DNA from: Struthio camelus
Lineage: Eukaryota > Chordata > Aves > Struthioniformes > Struthionidae
Reading direction: 5' to 3'
Length of the DNA stretch: 64,000 bases
Assembly (NCBI RefSeq): GCF_040807025.1
Contig: NC_090982.1
Coordinates: forward strand, 89,405,463-89,469,462
The position numbers and the translations under genes were made by a program. The notes beneath the pieces are model-generated. The model was not told the DNA's origin and did no database searches. It worked only from the letters and a program-made list of their open reading frames with translations. Below are positions 1 through 12,700 of the stretch, one piece after another (the stretch's first letter is position 1; each line of letters begins with the position of its first letter).

Positions 1-51
1 ATTATCCCTCTAGAGAAGTTTACTGTGTTGGTTATTCGGAGGAAGTATAAC

Positions 52-101
52 CTCTTTTTTTTTTTTTTTTTTTTCTTCCCCTCCACCCCCCCCTATTGCA
101 G
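52..101 (+). promoter_or_regulatory. 3' splice site: polypyrimidine tract and AG acceptor
   Basis: A run of 20 T (55-74) is followed by a C/T-rich stretch and the sequence TATTGCAG ending at 101. This is a textbook vertebrate acceptor, with a long polypyrimidine tract, no intervening AG in the last 25 bases, and CAG at the junction. It places the start of the following exon at 102 and explains why the open frame has no nearby ATG: the frame enters from an upstream exon outside the window. Confidence 0.85.
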
Positions 102-566
102 GAGCACTTGATTTTCACTGTTTGTCTGCACTATGAGTATCCGGGAATAGAAGAAACAATGGATGAAAGGAAGGAAGTTAATGTTGGGAAGCCCCTTATT
201 GCTAAATTAGGCCTTCATCATGGATTCAAAAATAATAGCTGTCTTCAGACCTGTTGCGTAGCCAATAACCCTTTTCATAAACAAGTGGAATCAAGTCCAG
301 TGACAACTAAATACTACTTACCTAGTCACCACAGACCAAATTCCTGTCCGGGGGTTTATCATCCGAACACTGTTTGTTCAGACAGCATGAGACAACCAGA
401 GGCATGTTCTTGCAACGGGACTTCAAGCATGTTAACTTCAAGACACAAAGTACAGAATTACTCATCCCCTGTGGAAAGGAGTAACATACCGATAGAGACA
501 ACTGATGACACCGTTGAACTAGAATTCCTTCTTTCTGACAGCCTCAGATTCTCTAAACAGCAATAG
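102..566 (+). CDS. Terminal coding exon of an unrecognised gene (C-terminal 154 residues)
   Basis: An uninterrupted frame enters at the splice acceptor in phase 0 (first codon GAG at 102) and ends at TAG 564-566, giving 154 codons. The translation begins EHLIFTVCLHYEYPG and ends ELEFLLSDSLRFSKQQ. It is polar, with many Ser, Thr, Asn, His and Cys residues and several scattered Cys (for example the CLQTCC and CSCNG segments). I see no transmembrane helix, zinc-finger spacing or other family signature. The Ser/Asn-rich middle looks disordered, while the acidic-hydrophobic ELEFLLSDSL tail could be a short interaction helix (inference). Balanced codon use, the strong acceptor and AATAAA signals downstream support a real exon. 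The gene's 5' part lies left of the window and I do not recognise the family. Confidence 0.75.
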   Translation, partial: EHLIFTVCLHYEYPGIEETMDERKEVNVGKPLIAKLGLHHGFKNNSCLQTCCVANNPFHKQVESSPVTTKYYLPSHHRPNSCPGVYHPNTVCSDSMRQPEACSCNGTSSMLTSRHKVQNYSSPVERSNIPIETTDDTVELEFLLSDSLRFSKQQ

Positions 567-3500
567 CTGTAATGTGTGCGGAATGGATCAGTTTCATTCT
601 TGAACTGGTGAACAGCCACGCTTTATCTATCTTCTAGAGTTTGGGGTCTTTGTGACAAAGGGATTAGAGTGTCTAGAGATGGTACTGAGGTTGAGGGTGT
701 GATGTAGGTTGGTCTGTTTTACTCTCAGGGAAAACTTCTCAGATCCAAAGAGACAAAACTAGACTGATAGATTTAGGAATAAAAAAGCATGACTTACATA
801 TTTTCTCCTACCATTTGAAGTTTGATGCAGGTAAAAACCTGAACCCCTCCGAGTTCCCCATTCCATGAACTGGGAGGCAAACAGCTGAAGCACAGAGAGG
901 CAAGCATGCATCCCTGGGAGGAAGCTGCCTGTCTCTGTTAGGGAGAGAATGCACATTACCCTGGTGCTAGTGTCAGAGTCTCTCCTGAGAGGGTAAAGCC
1001 TTGGATCTTCACCGCTGCTTCTCCTACAGTACCTATTGGCATTATAAGATTTACTGTAAACCTATGTTTCCTGAAACCTGTGTTTTCAGTTGACAGAGGA
1101 ATTGCTCATCCTACACAAAAACAAAATGACCGTGTGTTAGTAGTCAGAGGGAAAACATTGACACAAGTAAGCAGGAAAAGGAATTTCCATGTTCTGTATG
1201 CTTTAACTTGATTTTTAAAAATCTGTTAGCCACAAAATGATAAATACACATTTCTCTTCTGCCTTTCAGTTTCAGTTGTTTGATATCCAGGTATTTTCAT
1301 ACATACTGCATTAAAATAAGATTTTCTGTATTAGTGTATGTTATAATTGCCTCCTGTTGAGCATATAAGATAATACCTAATGTAAATTACCTGAGCAGAG
1401 AAGGAGTTTTTCCAGAAGTGAAGATTTGGTGAGCGTTTTAATATTCCAGTGTAAAAAATCATGTCTCTTGCAATCCTCAGTTTCCTTTCCTCCTCATGCA
1501 TGTATGACGATCAGTCATCGACACTCTGCTCCCTTGGAGGTAGCTAATAATCAGCTTCTGTTGCATTCTGCTTTCTCCTCTCTGGTCAGATGTCCAATAT
1601 TTGGTAGAAGCTGACAGATGGATGAAGAGCAGTGCAGGGAAAACAAAACATGTGAGGTGGAAAGAGGAACTGGGACAATAAACTGGCACTATCACTTTTC
1701 AAGGGCATTAGATTGCAAATTATCAGAAGGAACAAAGTCACAGATTCATCCTGTGGTGGATTGCTCTCATGAAAATCTTTCTTCTGTGTCACATATTTTA
1801 AGATATTTATTGATCTGATTTATGGAAAGGTGGTCTTCTGTTCAGGATGAACGATAAATTGAAATGTGAGATGCGATTAAATACAGGGTTCGTGCTTGTT
1901 AAAAGTGCCTCTCTGTCCATAACAAGTGAAGTGATGTGTGGTCAATCTCACAGTAAGACATGCTGAAGACTAAAGCTATTTGGGCAAGATGAATGAAAAC
2001 TTTGAGGTTCGTCCATCTTAAGTGCAGGGATGATGTTTCTGGGCATCAGCCCTTGCTTTTTTGTGGTGATGTAAAAAGAAAAAAAAAATCCTACTCAGTT
2101 CCTTTCCAGGCCAAATTAATGCATATTCTTTCAAATGAAAATGTTGAAGGAAGAGCAGGAAGAGTCTTTTACCCACAACTGTGAAAAACCAAGGTAATTA
2201 TTCCAGCACACACAAATGGATAAATGCTAAAACTGCTTTAAATGCAGTCTGCAGAAGGTGAAGGGCACTTGCTTCCTTTCACTGCCTGCAATTACTGTAT
2301 ATCATATTGCAGCTTCTTCTACCTATGTGCATTGGCTCTGGAGCTCAAAAGTGGAGTTCATCTCTCCTTGGACTAGATGTCAAAAGTAAGCTAGTCTTCT
2401 AGGACCTCCAGGCTCTAGGACCCAGAATTTCACTATTCAATGCGGAGGCACAGGCACCTTCAGCAGGTAATTGATCCCGTGCTGAGAGATAAATGAACTG
2501 CTTGCATGCGATGCTTCATTACTTGGTTGACCAAAGAGAGCGTACGGAGCTAGCTTGGGCTAGCTGCTTGACTTTGGAGATGGCTAAGATTAGATGCGAT
2601 GAAGGAGTCCATCTGAGGTGACTCGCTTCTAATAGGTACTTGTCTAGGGAAAGGAAGCTGTCAAAATTTTTTGATCTGTTTTCAGGAAAGGGCAGTTCTT
2701 GCTTTCAAACTGCTTTGCATATTCAGATTGAATAATTCCATACAAAAAACACGCATTAACTTGTTAAATGTTTGGGTTTGCTTCAAAATAATGAAAAATC
2801 TGTTATTTACATATGTGTATTTGGTAATTGGTTTGAGAACATTTGGAGATGTTTTATTTGGTCTTTAAAAGTCTTGGTGCTTGGAAAGGATAAATATTAG
2901 TAGTGTGTGAGGTAACTACTGTTCAAGGGAGTTGTATGGGCAGCAGCCTCGCATGCCCTGATAATACTCATAAGCAGCATTGCTTAGATTAAAACTTATT
3001 TTTCCCTTAAATTGTTTACCCTTCCTTGAAATAATTTTTGACATTTGGAAAAATCATTGTAGTGCTTTACATTAAATAGGTAGCAAAAAATAGTAATAAA
3101 AAAGGAGTAAGAGAATATTTGATTCTCATTGATACGATTGAGAAACCAAACTCTTCAGCTGAGCATGCTGCCTTCTGGTAGGATCTAGTCTTATACAGCC
3201 TTATGGCATTTTGGCTGGACACCTAGGGAGGTGCTATTTGTGGTCATAACAAGTCTAAACCAGCCTGGAGTATTAGCAGAATTGTTGACTAGATCTGTGG
3301 ATCTTCAAGTTTGTCTGTGCTGAGAGATGGATGTTCCTTGCTAGCAGGTATACATGGATATTAATGTATTTATTTCTATAATGACAGACATGATTGAAGT
3401 GATCTGCAAATGAGCTTGATTTTCTAATTTTATTCTTTGGAGGGTATTAGTGAGATACTTTTTAATGCATGAGATGTACCTATGCATTAATTATCCTGGG

Positions 3501-3700
3501 TAATTGACTTATAAATCAAAATTATAGCTGGAGAAATGATCTAGTACTGTAATTAGCTGACACTTTGTCAACAGTTTTCTAATTTGTACGGAGACTTATT
3601 CCTTTTCTTACTGTTGAAATAAATTATGGTCCGCAAAAAGATATGTCTGTGCATATGTACTTGCTGTATTTTTGTGTTCCTCCTAGTTTAAAAAAAAAAA
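567..3700 (+). other. Probable 3' UTR and downstream flank of the left-edge gene
   Basis: No coding signal follows the stop at 566. The DNA is AT-rich and has canonical AATAAA hexamers at 778-783, 1677-1682, 3095-3100 and 3618-3623, so alternative polyadenylation sites are possible and the UTR could end anywhere from about 0.8 kb to over 3.6 kb. An 18-base A run at 3690-3707 follows the last of these; it is genomic, not evidence of a processed transcript. Short open frames here are below 70 codons and look random. Confidence 0.5.
778..783 (+). terminator. First canonical polyadenylation signal (AATAAA)
   Basis: AATAAA lies 212 bases after the stop codon of the terminal exon. It is the nearest canonical signal and would give a short 3' UTR. 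Later hexamers at 1677, 3095 and 3618 are alternatives. Which of them is used cannot be told from sequence alone. Confidence 0.4.
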
Positions 3701-6700
3701 AAAAAAAGGATTAAAACAATGCTTATAGTAAGAGTAAAGTTCCCTTTCCTTAAGAAAAAAGAAGGGGAGATCTGAACCGTGAGCTTCAGCTGAAGGTAAA
3801 CACATCTGTACTCTGGACCTGTACATACTTTTCAAACTGAACTCTCAATGGTGGAGGATAGTTTTTACAAATTTATTTGTCTTCTAACTTCTGATATCCC
3901 AATTTTCTTGCTGGTTAAGCCTAAGTGATATTTCTCCATTGTCTCACAAACGTGTCCAAACTGGTTTCAATAATATGTTGTCGGGTTGCTTGAGAAATGT
4001 TGATCGAGAAAATGTAATTATTAAACCTTAAAAGGTGTCTGAAGAAAGGCAAGGGGAATCGCTGACTCTTATTTGCATGCTTATCTGCAGGTATACTTCA
4101 TGAGACAGGAAGGGTTTCCAGGAGCAGTGACGGTACGTGTGTGTGTAACTGTCTCCTGGCAGGAGTTAATACTAACTGTGGGCAGTCAGCCAGGGCGTTA
4201 TGGAGAACAGCTAGTCAATGTTCTGGGAATTTTCCACTGCTAGAGGGGCCTAGCGTATGTTGATTAGTTTCCAAGTTTTAGTACGTGGTCTGAAACATGA
4301 ATTTAAAACCATCTTTATTGACCTGCATAGGAACTGGTTGATCTTTGAGGACATACACCTAAAATGCTTGAAACGTAACTATGTTTGAATATGGCAAAGA
4401 GAAGACGACTGAATTAATACCGTGCTGCTGGAGGGATGGTCCCATGCCTTCCACTGTGCGGGCTGTAGGGCTCACCTGGCCCAGGTGTGAACCAGCTGAG
4501 CTCTGAATTGGCTCACTTGAGGGGTCACATGAGTTAAGATCAGTATGATGGAGGATGGGACCACTGGATGGGGTGAGGAGGAAAGGTGGGAGCAGGGCCA
4601 CCCCTGGGCATGAGCAGGAAGCTGTTAGATTGGCTCAGTGACTTTTAGAACTGAATCCTTAGGAGTGAAAGACGGTCACCTATAGGTGCTTCTGAAAGCA
4701 TTGCCCACGGTGCTCCTGAGATCGCTCCTTCCCCTTCTCCAGTGCTAAGCACTTAGTCACTGCGAATGTCTGTCACGTTAACGAGCTGCTTGGGGCAGTG
4801 ATTTCTTTTGCTCCTTAGGGCCCAGCATGGTTGAAATCCAGGGAGAATGTGCTGAAGTCATTAAGATTTAAGCTGCAGGCACTTCTGATGACGTTGTTTA
4901 TGAGTTTGCCCTCAGCCTCAGCTGGAGTGCTGAAAAGAGGTAGGGCATTTTAAGCAATAGGCCTTTTGAGTTATAGAGACCTAGGATTCATGCTGACTGA
5001 GTTTGAGATGCACTAAGTTCCTCAGCAAACTATAATCCGTGAGATCTGATGTCAGTAAGTGGCAGCAGGGGCCTTGCTCATGCTCCGATGTCTGTCTGCC
5101 TTCTCTCCTTCTCAGGGAAGGATCACAGCGACAGGGTGCAGCTACTCTCCAGCCGAGCACACCAGGAGAGCGGAAAGGAGCACAAGATCCCCTGTAAAAT
5201 ACGGGAGACAATCCTGCCCGGGACTGCACGCTGCGTCTAGAGTCAGAGTCAGTTCTGCTAGACCCTCACCAGAATTGTTTTACCCGTTTTTAGGTTTGGA
5301 GCTAGTTACTGGCAGAACTCCCACCCATGCCGGTAGGATCTGTGGGGGAGAGCTTTGTGGCTCCGACCCCAGGTAGAAAGGGAATGCGCATGGGAAGGCG
5401 TTTTCTTAGTGCGTCGTTGCCTTTGGGACCTGCTTTAACTGTTCTGGTCGTTGGTGTTAGGGTGAAATGTTTTGACTCTTTAGGACAAGTTCCAAGAGGC
5501 ATCCGTTTCCTTTGGCCCATACCCAGCAAAGCACTTTAAAAGTTAAGCATGCATAAATTAAGCCAACGTTTAAATCCTAGTGAAGTCAGTGGGATTAAAA
5601 TACATGACTAAACTTAGGCATTTGTTCAAGCTCTCTGTCTGGCTTGGGATGCCCTTTCTGAACAGAGGCCTTGGGGTTTTCTTCTGAACTGAAATGTGGT
5701 TGTGTGTGGATAATGTTTATTTTTGACTTGAAATATCTGCTAGACTGAGTTAATTTGTTGGCTGCTTTACTCATAGCTTTAGATTTTTGTGTGATTTATT
5801 TGTGCATGTGATTTATTTTTGGAAGTCGCATAGATTTGGAAGAAATGCTTCAAGCTCAGGCTTCTCTGGCAAAAGAAGCGTTCCTGCACCTCAGGAAGGC
5901 CGTTGCCCTCCTTTCATTCTTCCTCCTCACTCTGCAGTAAATCAGGATAATGTAAATGCAAGAAGCTAGTCTTAATGCAGCATTAAAATTCTGAGACTGT
6001 TCCCTTTTTTTTTTTTCTTGGCAAGAGATAGGAACAGGGGAGTATGAGAGGCATATAAAGAAAGACCTTTCCAAAATTAATGGCTTGGGATTCATTTGGC
6101 CTTTGGTTTGGCCTTTTAAACTTCATGTCCTTGGCCTTTGCTCACTGTGCTGGCCGTGCCCTTCTCTGATCCACAGAAGAAGGTGCGAGGAGTTCACAGT
6201 GCGCCAACTGCCACTGGCTTTGGGTAGGCATCCTCTTGTCATCTCTGTGTAGAGGCAAACTACCAAAGGAAATCCATGCGGTTAAAAACAGTGCAACACC
6301 TCCTGTTGTGCTATGTGAGCCTCTTTCTCTGTCATTGCACTTCATTTTCTGTTTTCTCCACTTGTGGATAAGTTCCATAGGGCAGAAGATGTCTCGCTGA
6401 AAATGCATCAACACTGTAGAATTAAAATGTAGTTGGTAGGTTTAGTAGGGAGAATTCGTACAGTCCTGCATAAATCTACCCCAGCGTGCTTTTAATCGTT
6501 TGTCACATGCTAGGAGAATGTCAGAACAGTTGTTATGTTGTGGATCCGTGAAATGGCCAAAATATTTAATTGGAATTCAAGTCCACCCTGGTTACAAGTA
6601 TTGACTGAAGTGATTCTCTGACCTTGTCTTTGGTACAACTGAGATCTGGAACCGTCTTGTGTTAGAGATTGTTAGCTGGTTTTCCCTGGATTCTTCCATC

Positions 6701-9700
6701 TAACACCAGAGCTCATGGAAAACAGTTAGTTTCATACCTGATGTTGAGATTGTGGGAAGAAAGTAGCCGAATACGATGGGTTAAGTTTTATCCTTATTTT
6801 AGCTCGCTTAGAGCATTGACCTAATGGATTTTGTAATGTTTTCTTTGGACCGTGTGAAACACTGTTAGTTCTCTCAAAATGCAACTAGTTTAACAGCAGG
6901 AGGTATTTGGACAGTCCTGGATCAGAGGGAATCAGGCCATCTTTTCAACCACTGGATCCCTTTCCTGCTGCACTCGAGTATTATCCTGGAGCAAAGCACT
7001 GTTACCGTTGAATTGGAGAAATATCTAGATCTTCCACAGAAATGGTACCAGTGCATGTACCTTCTATATTTACATAAAGCTCTGCAGGTCACCATATCAG
7101 GAAAACAACCTTTTATTGTGAGAGTCCTTAGACTGTCCCAGAAGACCATCTGTGCTATGTAACTCTGCACTAAGTAATCACGAAGAGGTTTCAAGGCAGA
7201 TTTTGCTGTCTCTGTAGATGTTGCTTTTGTTCGTGCATTAACTGCTCTTGCACGTTCCCTGTCAGCTACTGGATAGCTTTGGCAGTTCTCTCATACGTTA
7301 AGCCTCAGGTCTACGTTCATCTTGACATGTATTACAGTCTACTGTAAGTATAACGCATTTCAGTATTAGCCTCTCCCTGCACAGAATTTTAGTTCAGAGT
7401 AAGAACTAAACTCGCTACTACTCCACCCATTTTTTCAGATATAACATTTTGAGATCCAATGTGTTTGCTATGAATTGCTGATAGGTTTAGAAAAAGAGGT
7501 GTAAGAGGAAAGGGCTGGGGTTTTTTTGTTTTGGGTTTTTTTTTTTAATTCATCATTTTAATTTAGCAATTGCAGTAGTTTAGGAATGGAGTTAGAACAC
7601 CTCCATGTTATGGAAATTTTCCAATTCTTTAATTCCTAAGGTATCACTGTTGAAATTTAGTCATACCAGGCTTATTTTAAAGGCTAAAAAAAAAAACCCC
7701 GCTATCTGCCATCACTTTTGTTGCCACGCGTAGTGAGCACGAGAGACCACAATTCATGTGGAGTAGTGTTACCACAGCAACCAGCCTCCGCACATACTTT
7801 TGTCACTCAGAAGCGTTACAGCGAATGCAGGAGGAAATGACTAGGACTTCCTCGTCTGTTTTTTAGGTAGAAAGCGTTTTAGTCATCTTGCTAGCACCTC
7901 TGCTTTCATTTCTCAAAGTCAATTGAAATTAGTCTGAAAAGTCATCAACCTGGTATGCAGATGATCTCACTACCCAGCGCCACCTGAGCTCCAACAGCCC
8001 CAAGATACATTTCCTAGGCTCTCTTATGACTTAACCCGGTGGTTAGGATCCATCCCACCTCTCTAAAGGTTAGGCAGCCGTACTTTCTTGTCATCCTGTC
8101 ATGCCACCCTATAGGAGGATACAGTTCACTCCACCTACCCTGGGTAAGTGATGTAGGACAGCAAAAATTACCTTTTGGAGGTAGGGCACCTCTCTCTCTG
8201 ATTATGATCAGGCCGCCTAGCGTGCTAGATAAGCCTATTTGCCCCACTTCTACAGAGCAAAAACTGGTCCAATAATAACCCCTGAGCGTGCTGTTATTCT
8301 GTGCTGTAGATGTGTAGTGATACGTGTATCATGGAAGTATGGATGACACTTAAACTGTTTTCAGATCTGATGGTAAAATTCCTTCCAGCTTCAGCGCAGA
8401 AGAACTTGGGTCATAAAGGCATGTAACAGCAGGTAACGCGTGAAAGAGCAGCCTGCAAGGTCCAGCTGGTTTTGATGCAATATCTTACAGAATTCCTGGG
8501 TTCTGCGCGGCTCTGCCGCAGCTGAGTTGTGTTTATGGTTCCCACAGGAGAAATTCATAGGTGAAGTTTGTGCTCTGAAATTTTCTGACAAAACTTTCTT
8601 TAACAGTGTATAATAATCAACACAATCGTTATTACTTCCTGTTATGTAAAAATTATAGTGCTGTATCTGTTATTCACACAGCTTCTTTTTGCTCACACAG
8701 TCATAGCTCAGGCAGAGCTATGACTAATTTTGGAAAGCTAGGCTTGGTTTACACAAAGAGCAGTAGCAGAGTACACATGCAGCTGAGAAATACAAGCGTT
8801 CTGATTCGCTTTGCTGGTGTGAGCGTGGATCTGTGCTTAAGAATTCACTGGTATGGCCATGCCAAGGTAGCTGTGGTAAAGCTTTTCCTTCTTTTCCTCT
8901 CCTTAGGAAGGAAAGATGTCCTGGACTCTGACTTAGTAGCCAGACAGATTGGCACAAGGGCACAGGAAGTATTCTCCCCTTCCTTTCTATCCATTTCCTC
9001 CTCCTTAAAAAAGTAGAGGCCACAAAGAACTTGCAGTTTGTTCCGTTTTATGGATTTTTAAACCACTTTGTCATTGCTAGTGCCTTTTATACAAATCATT
9101 AAATGAGTAACCTTGCCTGCAGAGTTTTACAAATTAAGGGCCAAGTAACAGTCTCCAGTGAAGTACATCAGGGTTTTTAATGACTTCATGGACATTTGTT
9201 AAAGGAATAGCTCTTTTAAGTATTCGGTTTGTGTGGGTCGTTACATGATGTTGACTTAAATGAATTTCACTTGCAGGAAGTGCATGACTGTATTTAAAGC
9301 GCATGTTCAAATAAAGTATAAGAGGCTGGTTTCTCCATTGTGAAAATTAGCTCAAAATGAGTGGGAACCTCTGAAAAACAAGATCATCTTAGATATTAGA
9401 TTATATTTAATTACTGCAATATATCTGTGCCTCCATATCTGATGTAAGCTAGATGGAGCACGTCATCCATACCTTGACAAAGGTCCTCCCACTTGGGTTC
9501 TCCTGCAGTAGAAGAGAACCTCATATGTGACTGGTGAACCACCTGCTAGTCTCAAACATGCTTTGGATATTTTGTATTGGAAACTGCTGGCTTACTGACA
9601 TCAAAAATCACTAATGAGGAAAAGATCTTGTTTTGACAATTTGCTGCTGTGATTTTAAGCAAAAGAAAAATTTTGTAAATGTTAAAATATTTTATCTCTG

Positions 9701-12700
9701 CAATCTTTAAATGCAAAGTTTGGTTATTGCCTCTCTTCTCCCCTCCTCCCTGAGTCTCCCTTCTACCATATGTCCTTTTATTTTTGTGCTGATGTGGGGT
9801 CAACAAAAGCTTTCGCTGGACTCTGTAACTTGCAAAATGAGAGAAAAATATTAGAGGCTGGCTTAGTGTGGGAGTAGGTGGGTAATGAAATAGCGTCAGT
9901 GTAATGCTAGATCGGCTGTCTTTTAAGTCACAGCAAAAATGTTTGCACTTCATCCTACCTTGTATCTGAACCTTTAGCTGGACAAAACTTCTCATTATAA
10001 CTATTTTACAGGTGGATGAGGACAGGCATGGAGTGGTTAAGTGATGTCCTATTTCACTTTCCAACTAGTAATTTACAAACTAGTAAACCATTTTCATGTT
10101 TAAACATGAAATTATAATCATTATATTTTATCACGGGAGTGAACTGAAAATGGATTCATTTTCTTCAAGTTAATATGAAATGCGATCCCAAATTGGTCTG
10201 GAGGTATTTATCCATGGTCCCTTAGTCAGTAACACGGTTACACTAATCTCCCTCAGTTGGGAAGGGGGAAAGGGGGAGAGATCATATAGTAACCGTACTC
10301 CTAAATTAATGGCAGATATTTTAATCTGGGGAGAATGCTCATGCTTCTGTGTGTATGAAGCAATAAATTTGTATATGTACGAATGAGGGATGCTGATAAG
10401 AGGATGCTGAGATAATGCCCAGTTCCCCCTGAAGAGATGCCCTTCTGATTTAGTTCTGGAAGGATGGATGAGACTGTCTCTCCCTGCCTCTAAAAGCAGA
10501 GTGAAATGGGGAAGACGAATTCTCTTGCTCCCCAAGCTCCTGTGCTCCTCTTGCCTCTGTTTCTCCCAGTGTCCACCATGCAGAGTGGAAAGGTCTCTGC
10601 CAGTTCCTCCCAGGAGGAAATGGACAGTTTTCTCAGCTCTGAAAGATGCTCTCAAGATGAACAGTGGGCAGGAAAACCAGAAAGCAGTGATGGAAGAGAG
10701 GAAACTCACCTTCCTTTTCACACCTCTGACTCTCCCCTGCTGTCTGCTTGAAGTCTTCTGCTCATCCCAGGATTCTCCTCAGTTCACTTCCTATCTTCTT
10801 TATGCCTTTCTTAACTTTTCTCCTTTCTTTTCCCTTCTGTTGAATGCCAGTCGTACCCATGACACCTGCCTCACAGGACCAACTGAAGATCGGTCCAGTA
10901 GTCTTTAAGAACTGCTTTGAGATTGTCAGAAAGTACCAAGTGTTTTTGCAGTAAGAACTGTTACATCCTTGGAAGGAAGTAGAGAGTAACCATGAAATTT
11001 TGACTTGCTGATTCTCAAAGGCTTGTGGGTTTTACTTTATGCCTGTCTTAGTGATAAAAAAGAACCTGCTGCAGAGTTTGTTTTAATACTGCAGCTGCAA
11101 AGAAGATATTTTGCTTGAAAAACCTATTAGATTATCAGCTGTGCTTTTAATGGAAATAATGGGGTCATTTTCATCAGGAAATAGATGTGCTTCATGCCAA
11201 GCTCTTTACCTGTCCTAGCAGGTGGAGAACCACAGCTGTTTGCACACTGCATTGTAATCACAGAAATAGTTTTCTGCTTAGTAGTGGCGTGGGTTTTGTG
11301 GTACGTAAGTTGGGGTAGGGCTCTTGCTATGCACTACAGTGGCAGACCCCCTGCTCGCTCCTGTCATACTGCCTTCACTGCCATAGTCCTTGTCATAACA
11401 TGGTGGCCCCTGATGTGCTAAAACACACTTTCCTGTGGTGGGACATATGGGAGCAAAGCAGTTGCTAGCTGCGCTTCTGAAGCGGTAGCACCGGTCTTTA
11501 GTGTGGGTGTAGCATGACTTAGTAACGTAAGACCTCCACCATACCCTAAAAGGGTTGTTATTAGAAATGAGCCGCCACTGCGTTGTACTTGCATGGTACA
11601 ACTTGGCGTTAGCTACAGCGCACGTTGTTTTGTTGTGATTGCCGCCATGTTGACAGTGTTTCTGACACTTAAGGGAAGATGGCATTGTCCTTACTCCAGT
11701 ATACCTAGGAAACGTGAATCAGAATTTCTTGTCGTATATCCACCCTGTATCCTGATGTACTCTGTCAGCCCAAAGAGCTTTAAAATAATCACGTTCATCT
11801 AAGATCTTACAATGGAAATGCAGATGTTGCAGAAGGAGTGAAAGATTTTTGACAATAAAAAAGTTTCTTTTTGTGGGCTCTTGAAAAACAGGCCACAGAC
11901 CAGTGCCGCTCGGGTCGAGAACTGCTGTGTTGGGACCAGTGTTTCCACCTCAAACCTGTGCGTGGTCCAGCTGTTGATGCCAGCCTGGTGCCTCTTGTTG
12001 CCTTCCTGCAGCCCGCGGCACAGGGCGTGCATGCGCGCAGTAACCCTGTGTTATAGTCGCAGGAGGCCGGGCCCCCTGTGCCCAACCACAGAGAGGTTGG
12101 TTCTGTCCTCTCTGCGCAGTATCACCTGCATAGCAGAGTGCATCGATGCGTCTGCAATCGGGTGCTCTCTTCAAAGCGGGATCTGGGCCACCTTCAACAC
12201 GTGCTGTTAGTGCACCGGCCGCTCCTGCTGCTGGGAGCGCTGCTTGCGACTGCTTTTGTCAGTGACGCTGTCTAGAAAAAAGATGCTTAGAAACTTCTCT
12301 GATGCAAGCAGTCTCTGTATGGTTGTGCTATGCCACCCCTCCTGGGGAGAATTGTTCTTAAACAAAGGCAAGGTAAAGAGAGCAGCGTGGGCATTCCTCT
12401 CTTTGGGAACGAGAGATGCTCTAGTGAGTGTAGCATTGGCTTTGCCAAACAGCTGGAAGAGAGGAAGGGCTGCCAGTGTGCTCCCCTGAAAGGTTTTCAG
12501 GCGTGGGAACCTAACCAAAAAAAAAAAAAAGGGTTGAATTAGAAAGCTTGTCCTGGCAGAGCAATACCAAAGCCACAGGAAACCTGTGTTGAACTGGTGA
12601 GTTGAAAAGAAATCCTGCCTCGCTTTCTAAATATTTTTAAATGCACTTTCCTTATTGGCTTGAACTGCTCAGAAGGAGTCAAAAATACTGAATGATGTTA

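Noticed and set aside
9552-10721. 170- and 183-codon minus-strand frames
   Set aside because: They are low-complexity or random in composition with no homology that I recognise. The second overlaps open plus-strand frames (10,180-10,386 and 10,468-10,908), and there is no splice context.
11185-11802. Possible LTR or DNA-transposon relic
   Set aside because: Open frames on both strands and some GC skew drew attention, but I found no terminal repeats, target-site duplication or transposase motif.
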